DNA of 64,000 bases from Aureococcus anophagefferens (lineage: Eukaryota > Sar > Pelagophyceae > Pelagomonadales > Pelagomonadaceae), in the NCBI RefSeq assembly GCF_000186865.1, contig NW_008705565.1, positions 1,759,686 through 1,823,685 on the forward strand, given 5' to 3'. Positions within the stretch are counted from its first letter, which is position 1, and each line of letters opens with the position of its first letter. The notes under the pieces were generated by a model that was not told the DNA's origin, ran no database searches, and worked only from the letters and a program-made list of their open reading frames with translations. The position numbers and the translations under genes were made by a program. Below, in pieces: positions 49,813 to 59,563 of the stretch.

Positions 49813-50899
49813 GAGCTGCAACAAGCAGGACAAGCCCCAGCCGCTGTGGCCGGTCATCGGCGCGGCGGCGCCGCAGCTGTGGCTGTGGACCGGCGACGCC
49901 GTCTACGCGCACGGCTCGGCGGCGGCCCTCGCGCGCGCCGTCGACCGCCAGCGGCGCAACGCGAACTACAGCGCGTTCGCGAAGGGCGTCGTCGTCGACG
50001 GCGCGTGGGACGACCACGACCTCGGCGTCAACGACGCCGGGCGCGGCGTCGCCGAGCTCGCGGCGCGGCGGCGCGCCTACGTCGAACTCTTCGACGACGC
50101 GGCGCGGCGCCGCGAGCGCGCCGAGGAGCGCCGCGGCGTCTACGGCTCGCGGCGCTTCGGCCCGCCGGGCCGCCGCGCGACCGTGCTCCTCCTCGACACG
50201 CGGTCCTTCCGCGACGACTACCTGCTGCCGTCGTGGAACGTCGGGTCCTGGTGCTTCGGCATCCCCGTCCTCGGGCGCCTCGCGCCGCTCGCGGCCGCGG
50301 CGCTCCGCCTCGTCTCGGGGCTGCTCGACCTGCCGCGGCGCGCGGACTTCGGCGGCGACGTCTTAGGCGAGGCCCAGTGGGCCTGGCTCGAGCGGGAGCT
50401 GCTGGACGCGCGCGACTCGTCCTTCGTCGTCGTCGCGTCGTCGGTCCAGGTGCTCACGTCGAACCCGACGTTCGAGTCGTGGGCGCACTTCCCGAAAGCG
50501 AAGCGGCGGCTGCTGGCGCTGCTCTACGCGACGAACGCGTCCGGCGTCGCGCTCCTCTCGGGCGACGTGCACCACGCGGAGGTCGCCGCGCCGGCGCCGG
50601 GGCCCGTCTGCGGCGACGTCGTCGAGGTCACGTCGTCGGGGCTCACGCACGCGATGAGCACGTCGGCCGTGACGAAGCTGCTCTTTCCGCCGCTCCTGCG
50701 CTACTTCCACGCGCACCGCCCGGAGCCCGGCGCCTACTACGCGGACCCGAACTTCGGCCGGCTCGACTTCGACTGGGAGGCGCGGACGATGACCGTGTCC
50801 GCGCGCGACGGCGACGGCGCGGCGGTCCTCGCCGCGGAGGTGCGCGCCTGCCGCGCGCGGCCGCCGGCGGCTCCGCGGCGCCCCGGGGGCGAGCTGTGA
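49724..50899 (+). CDS. PhoD-like metallophosphatase
   Basis: 391 residues. Motifs of the PhoD/alkaline phosphatase D fold: FGSCNKQ, WLWTGDAVYA (metal-binding Asp), WDDHDLGVNDAG, LLLDTRSFRDDY, EAQWAWLERELLDARDSSF and LSGDVHHAEV. The start MRWLHTSLLYSCVLAVDYTH is a weak signal-peptide-like leader. PhoD enzymes release phosphate from phosphoesters, often outside the cell. The gene has a duplicated, frame-terminated copy of its first ~90 bp just upstream and a duplicated stop region downstream. A start inside the upstream copy would terminate early. Confidence 0.85.
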   Translation: MRWLHTSLLYSCVLAVDYTHDWPLYRAAFGSCNKQDKPQPLWPVIGAAAPQLWLWTGDAVYAHGSAAALARAVDRQRRNANYSAFAKGVVVDGAWDDHDLGVNDAGRGVAELAARRRAYVELFDDAARRRERAEERRGVYGSRRFGPPGRRATVLLLDTRSFRDDYLLPSWNVGSWCFGIPVLGRLAPLAAAALRLVSGLLDLPRRADFGGDVLGEAQWAWLERELLDARDSSFVVVASSVQVLTSNPTFESWAHFPKAKRRLLALLYATNASGVALLSGDVHHAEVAAPAPGPVCGDVVEVTSSGLTHAMSTSAVTKLLFPPLLRYFHAHRPEPGAYYADPNFGRLDFDWEARTMTVSARDGDGAAVLAAEVRACRARPPAAPRRPGGEL

Positions 50900-50943
50900 C
50901 GTTGTTTTTAAAATCCGCGGGCGAGCTGTAACGCCGTTAAAAC
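50887..50943. repeat. Tandem repeat spanning a stop codon
   Basis: GGGCGAGCTGTGACG with TTTTAAAA downstream (50887-50913) and GGGCGAGCTGTAACGCCGTT (50919-50943). Both copies encode Gly-Glu-Leu then a stop (TGA, TAA) in their own frame. The second copy also borders the stop of the convergent primase gene. Confidence 0.85.
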
Positions 50944-52271
50944 TAGATCTCATCGTCGTCGTCGCGCGGGTCCGCGTCGGGCCTCGCGTCGAGGCTCGCG
51001 TCGACCCAGTCCGTCGGCGCGTGGAACGGGTCGCCGGCGTCGCCGCCGTGGACGGCGGCGAAGGCCGCGGCGCACTTGGCCCGCGGCGACGCCGCCGCGA
51101 GCACGGCGGCCACGTCGCCGTCGCCGAGGCGGAGGTCGCCGCGCAGCGTCGCCGCGACGTCCGGATCCCAGCGGAACGGGCAGTCGTGGACCGCGCCCGG
51201 CGCGCCGTGCGGCTGGCCCCGCCGGGCGATCATGGTGGCGCATTTCGCCGGCGCGTAGGCCGTGAGGCCGCCCTCGAGGCCGTAGGCGTGGCGCACGCGG
51301 TAGGCCGCGTCCCTGGGCCTCCGCGGCAGCTCGGCCTCGAAGAGCGCGACGACGAGCTCGGGAGGCGCGCCCAGCGCCCGCAGGAAGCAGGTGTACTGGA
51401 AGCGCGCGTCGTGCTTGAGGTGGTGGGCGGCGCGGACCTCGCGCGTCATGCGCGCGAAGCACGGCGGGAGCCGCCCGGCGTCGCGCGCGGCGAAGACGTC
51501 CTCGGGCGCCGCGAGCCGCAGGCGCCCGCCGGACCGGCGGCGCCGCGCGGCGGCGGCGGCGGCGTCGAGGACGGCGGCGGCGACGCCCGTCTCGCGCTCG
51601 ATGTCGTCGCTCGCGAACGCCGCCGCGCGCCGCAGCGCCGCGCCGAGCTTCCGTCGGAACCGCGCGACGGCGATCGCGCGCAGCGTCCGCGCGTCGCCGA
51701 AGACCGCGGCGCCCCGGACGAAGACGACCGCGCCGACGGCGCCGGCGCAGTCGCGGAGGAAGGACGCGTCGGCCCGGGCCTCGCGCCACGACGCCGCCCG
51801 CGGAAAGCGCCGCGAGAGGTACGCGCGCGCGGCCGCCGTCGCGGCGCGCGTCGACGGCGCCGCGTTCCCGGCGGCCGCGGCGGCGTCGAGGCGCGTCCGG
51901 CCCCGCGCGAGCCGCCGCCGGTAGCGCGCGGTCTCGCGGTCGAGGAAGAACCGGGCGACGGAGCGCCGCGCGCCGGCGACGGGCCCGCACGCGACCGCGA
52001 GGCGCGCGGCGAAGTGCGCGACGGCGTCGAGGCCGTCGCCGTCGTCGTCGTAGCGCGCGGCGACGGCGGCCTCGAGGTCGTCGCGCCGCACCTCCGCCGT
52101 CGGGCACCAGTCGTACTCCCAGGGCCCGTCGTCGTCGCTGTCCTCGTCGTCGGCCAGTTCTTCCGGCAGGTCCGGGAGCGAAGCTTCCTGTTTCAGCGCT
52201 TCGTGCTTCTCTGCGAGCGCCGCGTCGCCGATGGAGCGAGCGATGGACTGTAGGAAAGACGAGGGTTCCAT
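50943..52271 (-). CDS. PRIM2: DNA primase large subunit (PRIM2)
   Basis: 442 residues, somewhat shorter than the human protein. The C-terminal Fe-S domain is clear: Cys271 (LPPCFARMTREVR), Cys344 (YAPAKCATMIA), Cys364 (VHDCPFRW) and Cys400 (SPRAKCAAAF), spaced much like the four 4Fe-4S ligands of human PRIM2. AHHLKHDARFQYTCFLRALG and YRVRHAYGLEGGLTAYAP are also family features. It acts with PRIM1 and DNA polymerase alpha in RNA primer synthesis. The N-terminal domain is diverged. Its start codon lies inside the first copy of a 121-bp duplication. Confidence 0.85.
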   Translation of the reverse strand: MEPSSFLQSIARSIGDAALAEKHEALKQEASLPDLPEELADDEDSDDDGPWEYDWCPTAEVRRDDLEAAVAARYDDDGDGLDAVAHFAARLAVACGPVAGARRSVARFFLDRETARYRRRLARGRTRLDAAAAAGNAAPSTRAATAAARAYLSRRFPRAASWREARADASFLRDCAGAVGAVVFVRGAAVFGDARTLRAIAVARFRRKLGAALRRAAAFASDDIERETGVAAAVLDAAAAAARRRRSGGRLRLAAPEDVFAARDAGRLPPCFARMTREVRAAHHLKHDARFQYTCFLRALGAPPELVVALFEAELPRRPRDAAYRVRHAYGLEGGLTAYAPAKCATMIARRGQPHGAPGAVHDCPFRWDPDVAATLRGDLRLGDGDVAAVLAAASPRAKCAAAFAAVHGGDAGDPFHAPTDWVDASLDARPDADPRDDDDEI

Positions 52272-52499
52272 CGAGCCGACGCTCGCGCTCGTCGGCGCGC
52301 TGTTCGCGGCGGTGGCGGACCGGTCCTTGCCTTGCCCGAGCGCTCCGGCGTCCGTGGTAAACTTTATCGAGGAGCTAAGACGACTGTTCCATCGAGCCGA
52401 CGCTCGCGCTCGTCGGCGCGCTGTTCGCGGCGGTGGCGGACCGGTCCTTGCCTTGCCCGAGCGCTCCGGCGTCGTGGAAAAACTTTATCGAGGAGCTTC
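52265..52499. repeat. 121-bp tandem duplication in a divergent promoter
   Basis: Copies at 52265-52385 and 52386 to about 52499, nearly identical (TCGAGCCGACGCTCGCGCTC, GCGGACCGGTCCTTGCC shared). The first copy contains the primase start codon. The second carries a matching ATG on the minus strand followed after four codons by a stop. It fills most of the gap between PRIM2 and the RND-protein gene. Confidence 0.92.
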
Positions 52500-52569
52500 A
52501 AGGTGCAGCCTCATGGTGAATTGGGACCTACGCTGCCCCGTCAGGCGGAATACCATCGGCGCGGGCGCG

Positions 52570-55500
52570 ATGGAGCTGAAGGAAGACGACAAGCTGAAGA
52601 CCCCGCACGCCATCGAGGCGGCGGCGGAGGTCGAGGCGGCGCGACGAAGTTTCAAGAAGAAGGCGAACCGCAACTCCGTGATCAAGCGCCTCGAAGCAGC
52701 GTCGTCGTCCGGCGTCGACGCCGTGTCGCTCCTGCTCGTGCGCCGCCCGAAGGCGGTCATCTTCGGCGTCATCTTCCTCACCATCCTGGGCGTCGGCGTC
52801 ACCGTGGCCTGCAACTTCTCGCTGTCGAAGCCGACGGAGTACGACTGGGAGGTGCCCGACGACAAGTTCACGCTGCTGCGCGACATGATCGAGGACGCGA
52901 GCGACGAGACGGACGAGGCCGCGGCGCTGCGCGTGCGCGGCGACGCGACCTTCCCCTTCTACTTCATGTACGACGCCGAGCCCAAGTTCCGCGACACGTG
53001 CGACGGCCCCGCGGGCATTTTGACGGCGCGGAACGTGCAGGCCATGTGCGAGGCCGAGCGCGTGTTCACGGGCCTGGACAAATACCAGGACTACTGCGTG
53101 TTGGACACGGCCGGAGCGTGCACGCCGCTGGCCTACAGCGTGCTCCGGGTCTTCTACGACGGCGACGGCGCGGCGCGCTGCCCGCTGCTGAACCAATCGG
53201 CCGTCGACGCGGGCTGGGCGACCATGCGGGACCACGAGGCGGCCTACCTCTTCTTCGTCGACGCGGGCGCCTTCGAGCGCGGGTTCCCCTGCCGCGCGCG
53301 GAGCATCGTCTACACGGGGAGCCCCTTGGCGGGGTACGAGAACCTCGCGAAGCGCAACGACAACCAGTACTGGCGCGCGGCGAACGAGCTCGGCGCGGAG
53401 GCCGAGGCGGACCTCTGGGACCACTACCACATGGAGGGCCACTTCCTCAAGTCGCCCTACGACGAGCGCGCGCGCGCGGGCGCGAGCGGCGAGAAGATGT
53501 CGGTGCTCTGGTTCTCGCCGCTCGTCGAGAGCTTCGAGTGGACGCGCCTGACGACGGAGGACTTCATGGTCGCCTTCGGGTCCGTGCTCTTCGTCTGGCT
53601 CTACATCTCGAAGCACACGGGGAGCTTATTCGTGGGCAGCATGGCCATGCTCCAGATCACGATGTCGCTGCCGCTGTCCCTGTTCTTTTATCGGTGCGTC
53701 TTCTGGATCCGCTACTTCTCGTCCATGCAGATGCTCGTCATCTTCGTCATCCTGGGCGTCGGCGCCGACGACGTCTTCGTCTTCAGCGACGCCTGGCACC
53801 AGGCCGCGCCCATCGCGGGCGACCGGCCGCCGGCGGGCGACGGCGCCGCGACGGAGGCGTACCTCCACCGGCGGCTCAAGTACGCCTACGTCCGCGCGCT
53901 CCAGAGCATGATGAACACGTCCTTCACGACGGCCGTGGCCTTCCTCGCCACGGGCGTCCACCCCGTCATGCCCATCTCGACGTTCGGCATCTACGCCGCG
54001 GTCTGCGTCTTGGTGAACTACGCCCTGGCGATGACGTTCACGCCGGCGATCCTCGTCGTCCAGGACCGCCTGGAGCAGGCCCGCTGGTGCTGCTGGGGCA
54101 AGGCGCGGTGCCGGAACGACGCGGCGGACGCGGACCCGGCGCGCCACGAGGGCGGCCGGGCCGTGGAGGCGTACCTGCGGGTCATGGAGGCCGGCGCGCC
54201 GCGGAAGCCCGTCGCCTGGGTCCTCGTGGCCGTGCTCGCGGCGTTGTCCGGCGCGGCGGCCTCCTTCGCGAGCCGCCTCGAGCCGCCCGCGAAGCCGGAG
54301 AAGTGGTTTCGGTCCACGCACATGTTCCAGCAGGCCTTCGACCTCAGCGACGGCGCCTACGGGACCAACGAGGACAGGTACTACCACGCGCTCCATTTCG
54401 TCTTCGGCATGGACACGCTCGTGCGGAGGAATTTCGATATCTACGTGCCCGAGCGGCGGCGGGGCCGCGTGCGCTACGCGGCGGGCTTCGACCTGTCGCC
54501 CGCGGCGTCGCAGGACGCGATTTTAGCGTCCTGCGACCTCGTCGAAAACTTCCCGTGCTCGTCGGGCGCCTGCGAGTTCGGGTTGTTGGCGCGGCCGAAC
54601 ACGACGCTCTGCTTCATGCGCGAGTTTCAGCGGTGGCACGGCGGCGCGTACGGCGCGTCGACCTACGGCCTCAACAAGACGACGTTCGACGCGCGGCTCC
54701 GCGTCTTCCGGGACACGACGGCCCCGGAGAACGCGGACCTCTACAGCTCCTGGTCCGACGTCATCGGCTACGTCGACGGCGAGCTGCGCTACGCGCGCGT
54801 CGACGCGCGCGTGTCCATGGACAACCTCGCGCCCGTCTCCGACAAGAAGGACTGCCTCGAGCGGTCGAACGCGCTGTTGAGCGACGTCCGCGCGCTCGCG
54901 CGGGGCGTCGACGGTTTGCCGAAGGTCTTCCAGTTCTCGCGGGCCTGGCTCTGGTTCGAGTCGGCGTCCCGCGGTCGACGACCGACGAGAGATTCGGGGT
55001 GAGAAATCGTCACCGGCATGCGTTGTAGGTATAAATGCCAGATCGCGCTCGTCCACGGGCTCCTGGTCGGCATCTCCATCGCGTTCCCCGTCGCGTTCGT
55101 CGTGCTCGCGGTGGCGACGCAGAACGTCGTGCTGGCGCTCTTCGCCATCACGTGCATCGGCTGCATCGTCGCGGGCGTGCTCGGGCTGTGCTTCCTCTGC
55201 GGGTGGTCCCTGGGCATCCGGGAGAGCGTCGCGGGCGTCATCGTCATCGGCCTCGCGGTCGACTACACGATCCACCTCGGGCACATGTACGACCACGGCC
55301 GCATCCACGAGAACCTGGCGACGCGCGAGGACCGGACGAAGTACGCCATGCGCAAGATGGGCCACACGGTCTTCGCGGGCGCGATCACGACGGCGGGCTC
55401 CGCGTCGCTCATGCTGCTGTGCCAGCTCACGTTCTTCGTGCAGATGGCGCTGCTCATCGTCTTCACCATCTCCTTCTCCATCTTCATGGCGCTGCTCTTC

Positions 55501-55701
55501 TTCGTGCCCCTGCTCTGGGCCTTCGGGCCCCAGGGCGACCAGGGCAACCTCCTCCACATCTGGACGTCGCTCCGCGCGCGGTGGGACCGCCGCGGCCCCG
55601 ACGTCGGCTCGCTCTTCCTGCCGGACGACGAGCCCGACGACGACGCGGCCGAGTCCAAGGAGGACACGGCCGTCGTGCCGTCCGGGGACACGGCGCTCTA
55701 A
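52570..55701 (+). CDS. Patched/Dispatched-like RND transmembrane protein
   Basis: 1018 residues; exons 52570-54953 and 55029-55701. TM1 (AVIFGVIFLTILGVGVTVAC) follows a soluble N-terminus; a large first lumenal loop comes next. A five-TM sterol-sensing-like block contains VILGVGADDVFVFSDAW, the GxxxDD signature of eukaryotic RND proteins. A second loop and a second TM block follow (ESVAGVIVIGLAVDYTIHLGH, the matching GxxxD). Proteins of this kind use ion gradients to move lipids or sterols. The exact substrate is unknown. The exon join AWLW-YKCQIALVHG is set by phase. Upstream in-frame ATGs exist in the duplicated promoter, but the ATG at 52570 fits better. Confidence 0.85.
54954..55028 (+). 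mobile_element. Short introner-like intron in the RND gene
   Basis: 75-bp GT-AG intron sharing CGGCGTCCCGCGG and GAGAGATTCGGGGTGAG...AATCGTCACCG with the MCC intron and the 5' part with the LtrA intron. The flanking octamers (GTTCGAGT, GTATAAAT) match only 4 of 8, suggesting age or a misplaced donor. Confidence 0.65.
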
Positions 55702-55822
55702 CGGACCTTTGCTGCTGGTTTAAAAGCCTGCAACCCGACTGCAAGGAGCCCATGCTGCCGCGCGCGTTCGGCGAGGATCCTAGGAGCCTCGTGCCTCCGG
55801 TCCTCCGCTTGCCTCTTGCGGG

Positions 55823-56596
55823 ATGACGAGCCTGGAGCAGCCCGCGGCGCCCGCGAAGCACTCCGTGCTCATGATCGCCGAGGACCTGCCCTGCGGCGGG
55901 AAGACGCTCAAGGCGACGCTGCCCGCGGGCAAGGCCTGCGGCGCGTCGACGCTTTTGAAGCTCTTCGCGAAGCGCTTCGCGCTCGACTGGGCCGCGCTGG
56001 CCCTGCGCCCGCCCGAGGGCGCGCTGCTCCTGGCGGGGGACCGCGTCGTCTTCGGCGACGAGCTCTCCGTCTTCACGGTCGTCCTCGCGCCCGCGCCCGA
56101 GGCCGCGGAGCCCCTGAGCGCGCACGCGACCGTCGCCGTCTACGACGGCGCGGCGGGCGGCCGGGCGACGTTCCGCGTCGCGCGCTACCTGCGCTACGCC
56201 GCCGTCGCGCCGCACCACGCCGAGGGGCTGCAGGAGACGTTCGCCTTCGACGTCGCGGCCGCGGACGCGCAGACTCGGGAGCTCGCGGACGAGACGACGG
56301 CCGCGCTGAGCGCCGTCGTCGCCGCGATCCCGGCCGGGGCGCGCGTCGAGCTCGAGTGGGTCCAGCTCGCCATGCCCGGGCGGCCGCGGCGCGTCGTCCG
56401 CCAGGTGCAGAAGCTCGAGGCGCTGACCGAGGCCGCGGAGGCGGCGCTCGCGAAGCGGTACCCGGCGCCGCGGCTCATGATGCGCAAGGAGGAGGTCGCC
56501 AAGGGCGCCGTCTTCGAGCTCGAGGGCTGCACCTGCGCGGCGTGCGTCCCGCCGCCCGTCTGCGTGCCCTGCGCGCCGGATAACCTCATACGTTAG
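55823..56596 (+). CDS. Unknown protein with C-terminal Cys cluster
   Basis: 257 residues, intronless. The N-terminal ~100 residues have a ubiquitin-like (beta-grasp) alternation: KTLKATLPAGKACGASTLLK and LLLAGDRVVFGDELSVFTVV. A mixed alpha/beta middle follows. The C-terminus has GCTCAACVPPPVCVPCAPD, five cysteines in 15 residues, which could bind metal. Tail-to-tail with the PTER-like gene, with the two stops overlapping within a few bases (56593-56596). No family recognised. Confidence 0.6.
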   Translation: MTSLEQPAAPAKHSVLMIAEDLPCGGKTLKATLPAGKACGASTLLKLFAKRFALDWAALALRPPEGALLLAGDRVVFGDELSVFTVVLAPAPEAAEPLSAHATVAVYDGAAGGRATFRVARYLRYAAVAPHHAEGLQETFAFDVAAADAQTRELADETTAALSAVVAAIPAGARVELEWVQLAMPGRPRRVVRQVQKLEALTEAAEAALAKRYPAPRLMMRKEEVAKGAVFELEGCTCAACVPPPVCVPCAPDNLIR

Positions 56597-57849
56597 ACGC
56601 CCTGCGCGCTCGCCGTCGGGCCCGTCGCCGCGTCCGCGGCGTACGTTCGCTCTCGGTGCGCGCCGAGGCAGGCGCGGCCGCAGTAGACGAAGTCGTACTT
56701 GCCGTAGTGCTCGCCGCGCTTCACCTCGAACGTCGCCCCGCAGAGCGTGCACCGCAGCGTGACCGTGTCCACCTTGGGCTTCTTCGGCTTCTTCGCCCAG
56801 GCGAGCGCCGGCGCCGCGGACCGGAAGCAGTCGGCCGGCGCCCGCGCCTCGTTCGCCGCGTGCGCGTAGCCGAACCCCCCAAAGGCCGCGAGCTGCGTGC
56901 GATGGCGGACGCCCGTGGCGACGCAGCAGCGCCGCGCGTCGAGCGCGGACGCGTCCGGGCTCGCCGCTCCCTCGAACGGCCGGCCGAAGCCGTCGACGAG
57001 CACGGCGTGGGTCCCGTCGCCGGCGGCGAGCAGGTCGGCCGCGAACTCGCCGCGGCGCAAGATGGTCCGGCAGCCCGCGCACGCCGCCAGCGCCGCGTCC
57101 GCGCGCCGCCGCGCGACCGCGCCGTCGCGACACGGCGGGAGGCTGACGACTAGCGGCGCGCCCGTCGACGCGGCGGCGGCGGCGGCGGCGCGGAGGTAGA
57201 AGGCGTCGAGGTCCGTCAGATCGACGGACGGCGCGCCGGCCGCGGCGCGAAACTCGGGCCGCACGGGCCCGACGAAGGCCGCGCGCGGCGCCGCGGGCGC
57301 GCCCGCGGAGAAATGGCGCGCCGCGTCGGGCCGCACGGCGACGCCGACGACGAGCTCCCGCTTGAGCGCGGCCGCCGCGTCGCGGTCGCCGTAGGGCTTC
57401 GCCGCCGCGGCCTCGACGTCCGCGCGCGCGAGCGACGCGCCAAAGGCCAGGAAGACGTCGTCGCCGAGGCGCGCCGCGCAGCGCACGAGGCCGTCCACGT
57501 CCCGGCCCTCGTCGACGGTGGTCGCCTCGCAGACGACGCAGGCGCCGCCGCCGAGGCGCGCCGCGGCGCTCGCGAGCTCGTCGAGCTCCCGCGCGGCCGC
57601 GTCCGCGCTGTCGAGCACGAGGTTCTCGCCGCTGCAGAGCGGGTCCAGGCGGATCGCGCCGAGGTGCTCCATCGCGACGCGCACGTCGCCGGGCGCGCGC
57701 GCGGCCACCGGCCCGTTGCACGGGAAGCGGGCGGCGTCCCAGTCCAAGGGCGCGTCGCGGAGGTCGCAGAGCACGTGGTCGAAGCAGACGAGCGACACGC
57801 GCGCCGCGTCCGCTGCCTCTATCGGCGGCCTGGCGACGACGTTGATCAT
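56593..57849 (-). CDS. Phosphotriesterase-related (amidohydrolase-fold) protein with C-terminal zinc finger
   Basis: 418 residues. The arrangement RVAMEHLGAIRLDPLCSGEN, VLDSADAAARELDELASAA, GGGACVVCEATTVDEGRD matches the early part of PTER/phosphotriesterase-like proteins (N-acyl amino-acid or lactone hydrolases). Some usual metal ligands are not evident: the first HxH is not obvious (LVCFDHVLCD). The C-terminal ~60 residues carry a zinc-ribbon-like finger LRCTLCGATFEVKRGEH...YCGRACLGAH, not usual for the family. A catalytically altered member is possible. Confidence 0.5.
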   Translation of the reverse strand: MINVVARPPIEAADAARVSLVCFDHVLCDLRDAPLDWDAARFPCNGPVAARAPGDVRVAMEHLGAIRLDPLCSGENLVLDSADAAARELDELASAAARLGGGACVVCEATTVDEGRDVDGLVRCAARLGDDVFLAFGASLARADVEAAAAKPYGDRDAAAALKRELVVGVAVRPDAARHFSAGAPAAPRAAFVGPVRPEFRAAAGAPSVDLTDLDAFYLRAAAAAAASTGAPLVVSLPPCRDGAVARRRADAALAACAGCRTILRRGEFAADLLAAGDGTHAVLVDGFGRPFEGAASPDASALDARRCCVATGVRHRTQLAAFGGFGYAHAANEARAPADCFRSAAPALAWAKKPKKPKVDTVTLRCTLCGATFEVKRGEHYGKYDFVYCGRACLGAHRERTYAADAATGPTASAQGV

Positions 57850-58015
57850 GACTCCGACGATTTTACCACAAGCTTAGTCCATCGGCCCGAGGTAATCACA
57901 TTCAACATCAACTACGATCTTCACGAGCGGTTGGGCAGCATACAAACTCATCTTACAAACTCCGATCGGTTGCGGACTCGGTCGTCGTCGACGCCCCACT
58001 CATTTTTTTCGCACC

Positions 58016-58516
58016 ATGCTCCGGCTCCTCGCGCTCGTCGCTGCCGCGTCGTCGGCGGACGTGCGGTCGAAGATGATCATCGAGAACACGGGCGACGAGG
58101 ACTTGGCCATGTACTACATGGGGTCCATCAACGACGGCGACATGTCCATGTGGGACGGCAGCGAGCACTTCAACGCCATCATCGAGCCCGGGTCCAAGGC
58201 CGCCCGCTACGTGAGCTTCAACGACTCCTTCGCCCTGCGCTCCGGCGACATGAAGTGGCGCAACCGGCTGTCGCTCTACCAGAACGAGGACGAGCACCCG
58301 TACAAGATCAGCTTCCACAACGTCATGGTCGACGAGGAGCAGCAGCCCGTGGAGCTCAAGCACCACGACGAGGGCTACATCTGGATCGACCCGAACCACC
58401 ACGTGACCCACAGCGCGGTCGGCGGCCACACGTTCTACATGCGCGACAAGCAGAGCAAGGACCGGTTCTCCGTGTCCATCCACGAGCTCGACGCCCAGGA
58501 GCTCGGCGAGCTCTAG
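58016..58516 (+). CDS. Small secreted beta-rich protein
   Basis: 166 residues. A short signal peptide (MLRLLALVAAASSAD) is followed by a compact domain: SKMIIENTGDEDLAMYYMG, IIEPGSKAARYVSFNDSFAL, RLSLYQNEDEHPYKISFHN and GHTFYMRDKQSKDRFSVSIH. The alternation of strands resembles VHL-beta-like sandwiches. Likely lumenal or extracellular. No catalytic motif. The stop codon begins a tandem duplication. Confidence 0.6.
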   Translation: MLRLLALVAAASSADVRSKMIIENTGDEDLAMYYMGSINDGDMSMWDGSEHFNAIIEPGSKAARYVSFNDSFALRSGDMKWRNRLSLYQNEDEHPYKISFHNVMVDEEQQPVELKHHDEGYIWIDPNHHVTHSAVGGHTFYMRDKQSKDRFSVSIHELDAQELGEL

Positions 58517-58564
58517 GCGCCGGCGGACGTAACCGGTGTTAGGAGCCGGCGGACGTAGCCAGGT
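58514..58564. repeat. Tandem repeat starting at a stop codon
   Basis: TAGGCGCCGGCGGACGTAAC (58514) and TAGGAGCCGGCGGACGTAGC (58540), period 26 bp; the first TAG is the stop of the preceding gene. Confidence 0.9.
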
Positions 58565-59412
58565 TAGGCCGCGCAGAGCCACGCGTCGAGGCCCGCGACG
58601 GTCGCCGTCGTTTCCGGCGCGTCCGCGCGCGCCAACGCCGCGGCGAGCTTCGCGTACGTCGCGAGGGCCTCCTCCGTGCCGGGCCCGCCCAACACGCGGA
58701 GCGCCGCGGCGACGGGGTCCGCGTCCTCGACGACCGCCTCCGGCGCGGGCGCGGGCGCCGAAGCCTCCTCCGGGGGCGGCGCGTCGTCTTCCGGCGCCGC
58801 GAGCTCGTCCGCGAGGTCCGGCCGGCAGAGCGCGGCGACGGCGCGCGCGGCGAGCTCGTCGAGCGTCGCGTGCTCCTCGCTGCTCAGCGGCGGCCGCTCG
58901 CTCTCCGGCGCCTCGCGGCGCGCGCCCGCGACGGCCGCCATCTGCGCCGCGGCCTTGGAGAACTGCGCGGCGCGCGCGCCGCCGCCGGGCCCCGCGCCGC
59001 CCGCGCGCGGCGACGACCCGCCGCCGCCGGCCCCGGGCCCGCCGCCGGCGCCGCCGCCGCCGCCGCCCCGGGGGTCGCCGCGCGGCGGCGCGGGCGCCTC
59101 CGGCGGCGGCGGGCCCGGGCCGCCGCGCCGCGGCGCCGCGGCGCGCGGCGACGGCGGATATCTCAGGAGCAGGCGCGCGAAGGTCGCGTCCATGCGGCCC
59201 GCGACCTCCTGCATGAGCGCCAGGTCTCCCGCGGCGTCCGGGCCCTTGACCTCCGCCGCCGCCGGGTCCGGCGCCGCGTCCCCGGCGTTGCTTTCGTCGT
59301 CGTCGTCGTCGTCTTCGTCGTCGTCCTCGTCCTCGCTGCCGCTCTCTTCATCTTCTTCCTCGCTGCCGCTGCCGCTCTCCTCGTCGAGGCTGCTCTCATC
59401 CGCGTCGGACAT
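58564..59412 (-). CDS. Acidic, low-complexity protein of unknown function
   Basis: 282 residues from ATG 59412. The first ~45 residues are nearly all Asp/Glu/Ser (ESGSGSEEEDEESGSEDEDD). A helical segment (LMQEVAGRMDATFARLLLRY) and a Pro/Gly-rich linker precede a helical C-terminal part (SEEHATLDELAARAVAALCR; ALATYAKLAAALARADAPE). No family recognised. Acidic runs suggest a nuclear or histone-binding protein, which is speculative. Confidence 0.55.
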   Translation of the reverse strand: MSDADESSLDEESGSGSEEEDEESGSEDEDDDEDDDDDDESNAGDAAPDPAAAEVKGPDAAGDLALMQEVAGRMDATFARLLLRYPPSPRAAAPRRGGPGPPPPEAPAPPRGDPRGGGGGGAGGGPGAGGGGSSPRAGGAGPGGGARAAQFSKAAAQMAAVAGARREAPESERPPLSSEEHATLDELAARAVAALCRPDLADELAAPEDDAPPPEEASAPAPAPEAVVEDADPVAAALRVLGGPGTEEALATYAKLAAALARADAPETTATVAGLDAWLCAA

Positions 59413-59413
59413 G

Positions 59414-59563
59414 GTTCGCCTTCTGGGGCTGCCTGCGGTCCGGCGTGCTGTGCGTGCCCGTCTACCCGCCCGACCCGTCGAAGATGCAAAAGGCCGTCGA
59501 CAAGATGGACGTCGTCCGGGCGGCGTGCGGCGCGAGGGTCTGCCACCACGACACCGCCGTAAA
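59414..59563 (+). pseudogene. Fragment of an acyl-AMP ligase (PKS/NRPS-type AMP-binding domain)
   Basis: Translation FAFWGCLRSGVLCVPVYPPD followed by PSKMQKAVDKMDVVRAACGA and RVCHHDTAV matches the early part of fatty-acyl-AMP ligases, where a conserved (A)FWGC-x-x-AG-x-x-AVPVYPPDP block occurs. Only ~50 codons are present, with no start or catalytic core. It lies in the 351-bp gap between two divergent genes. Probably a captured or decayed piece; the rest of the gap holds nothing supported. Confidence 0.6.
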
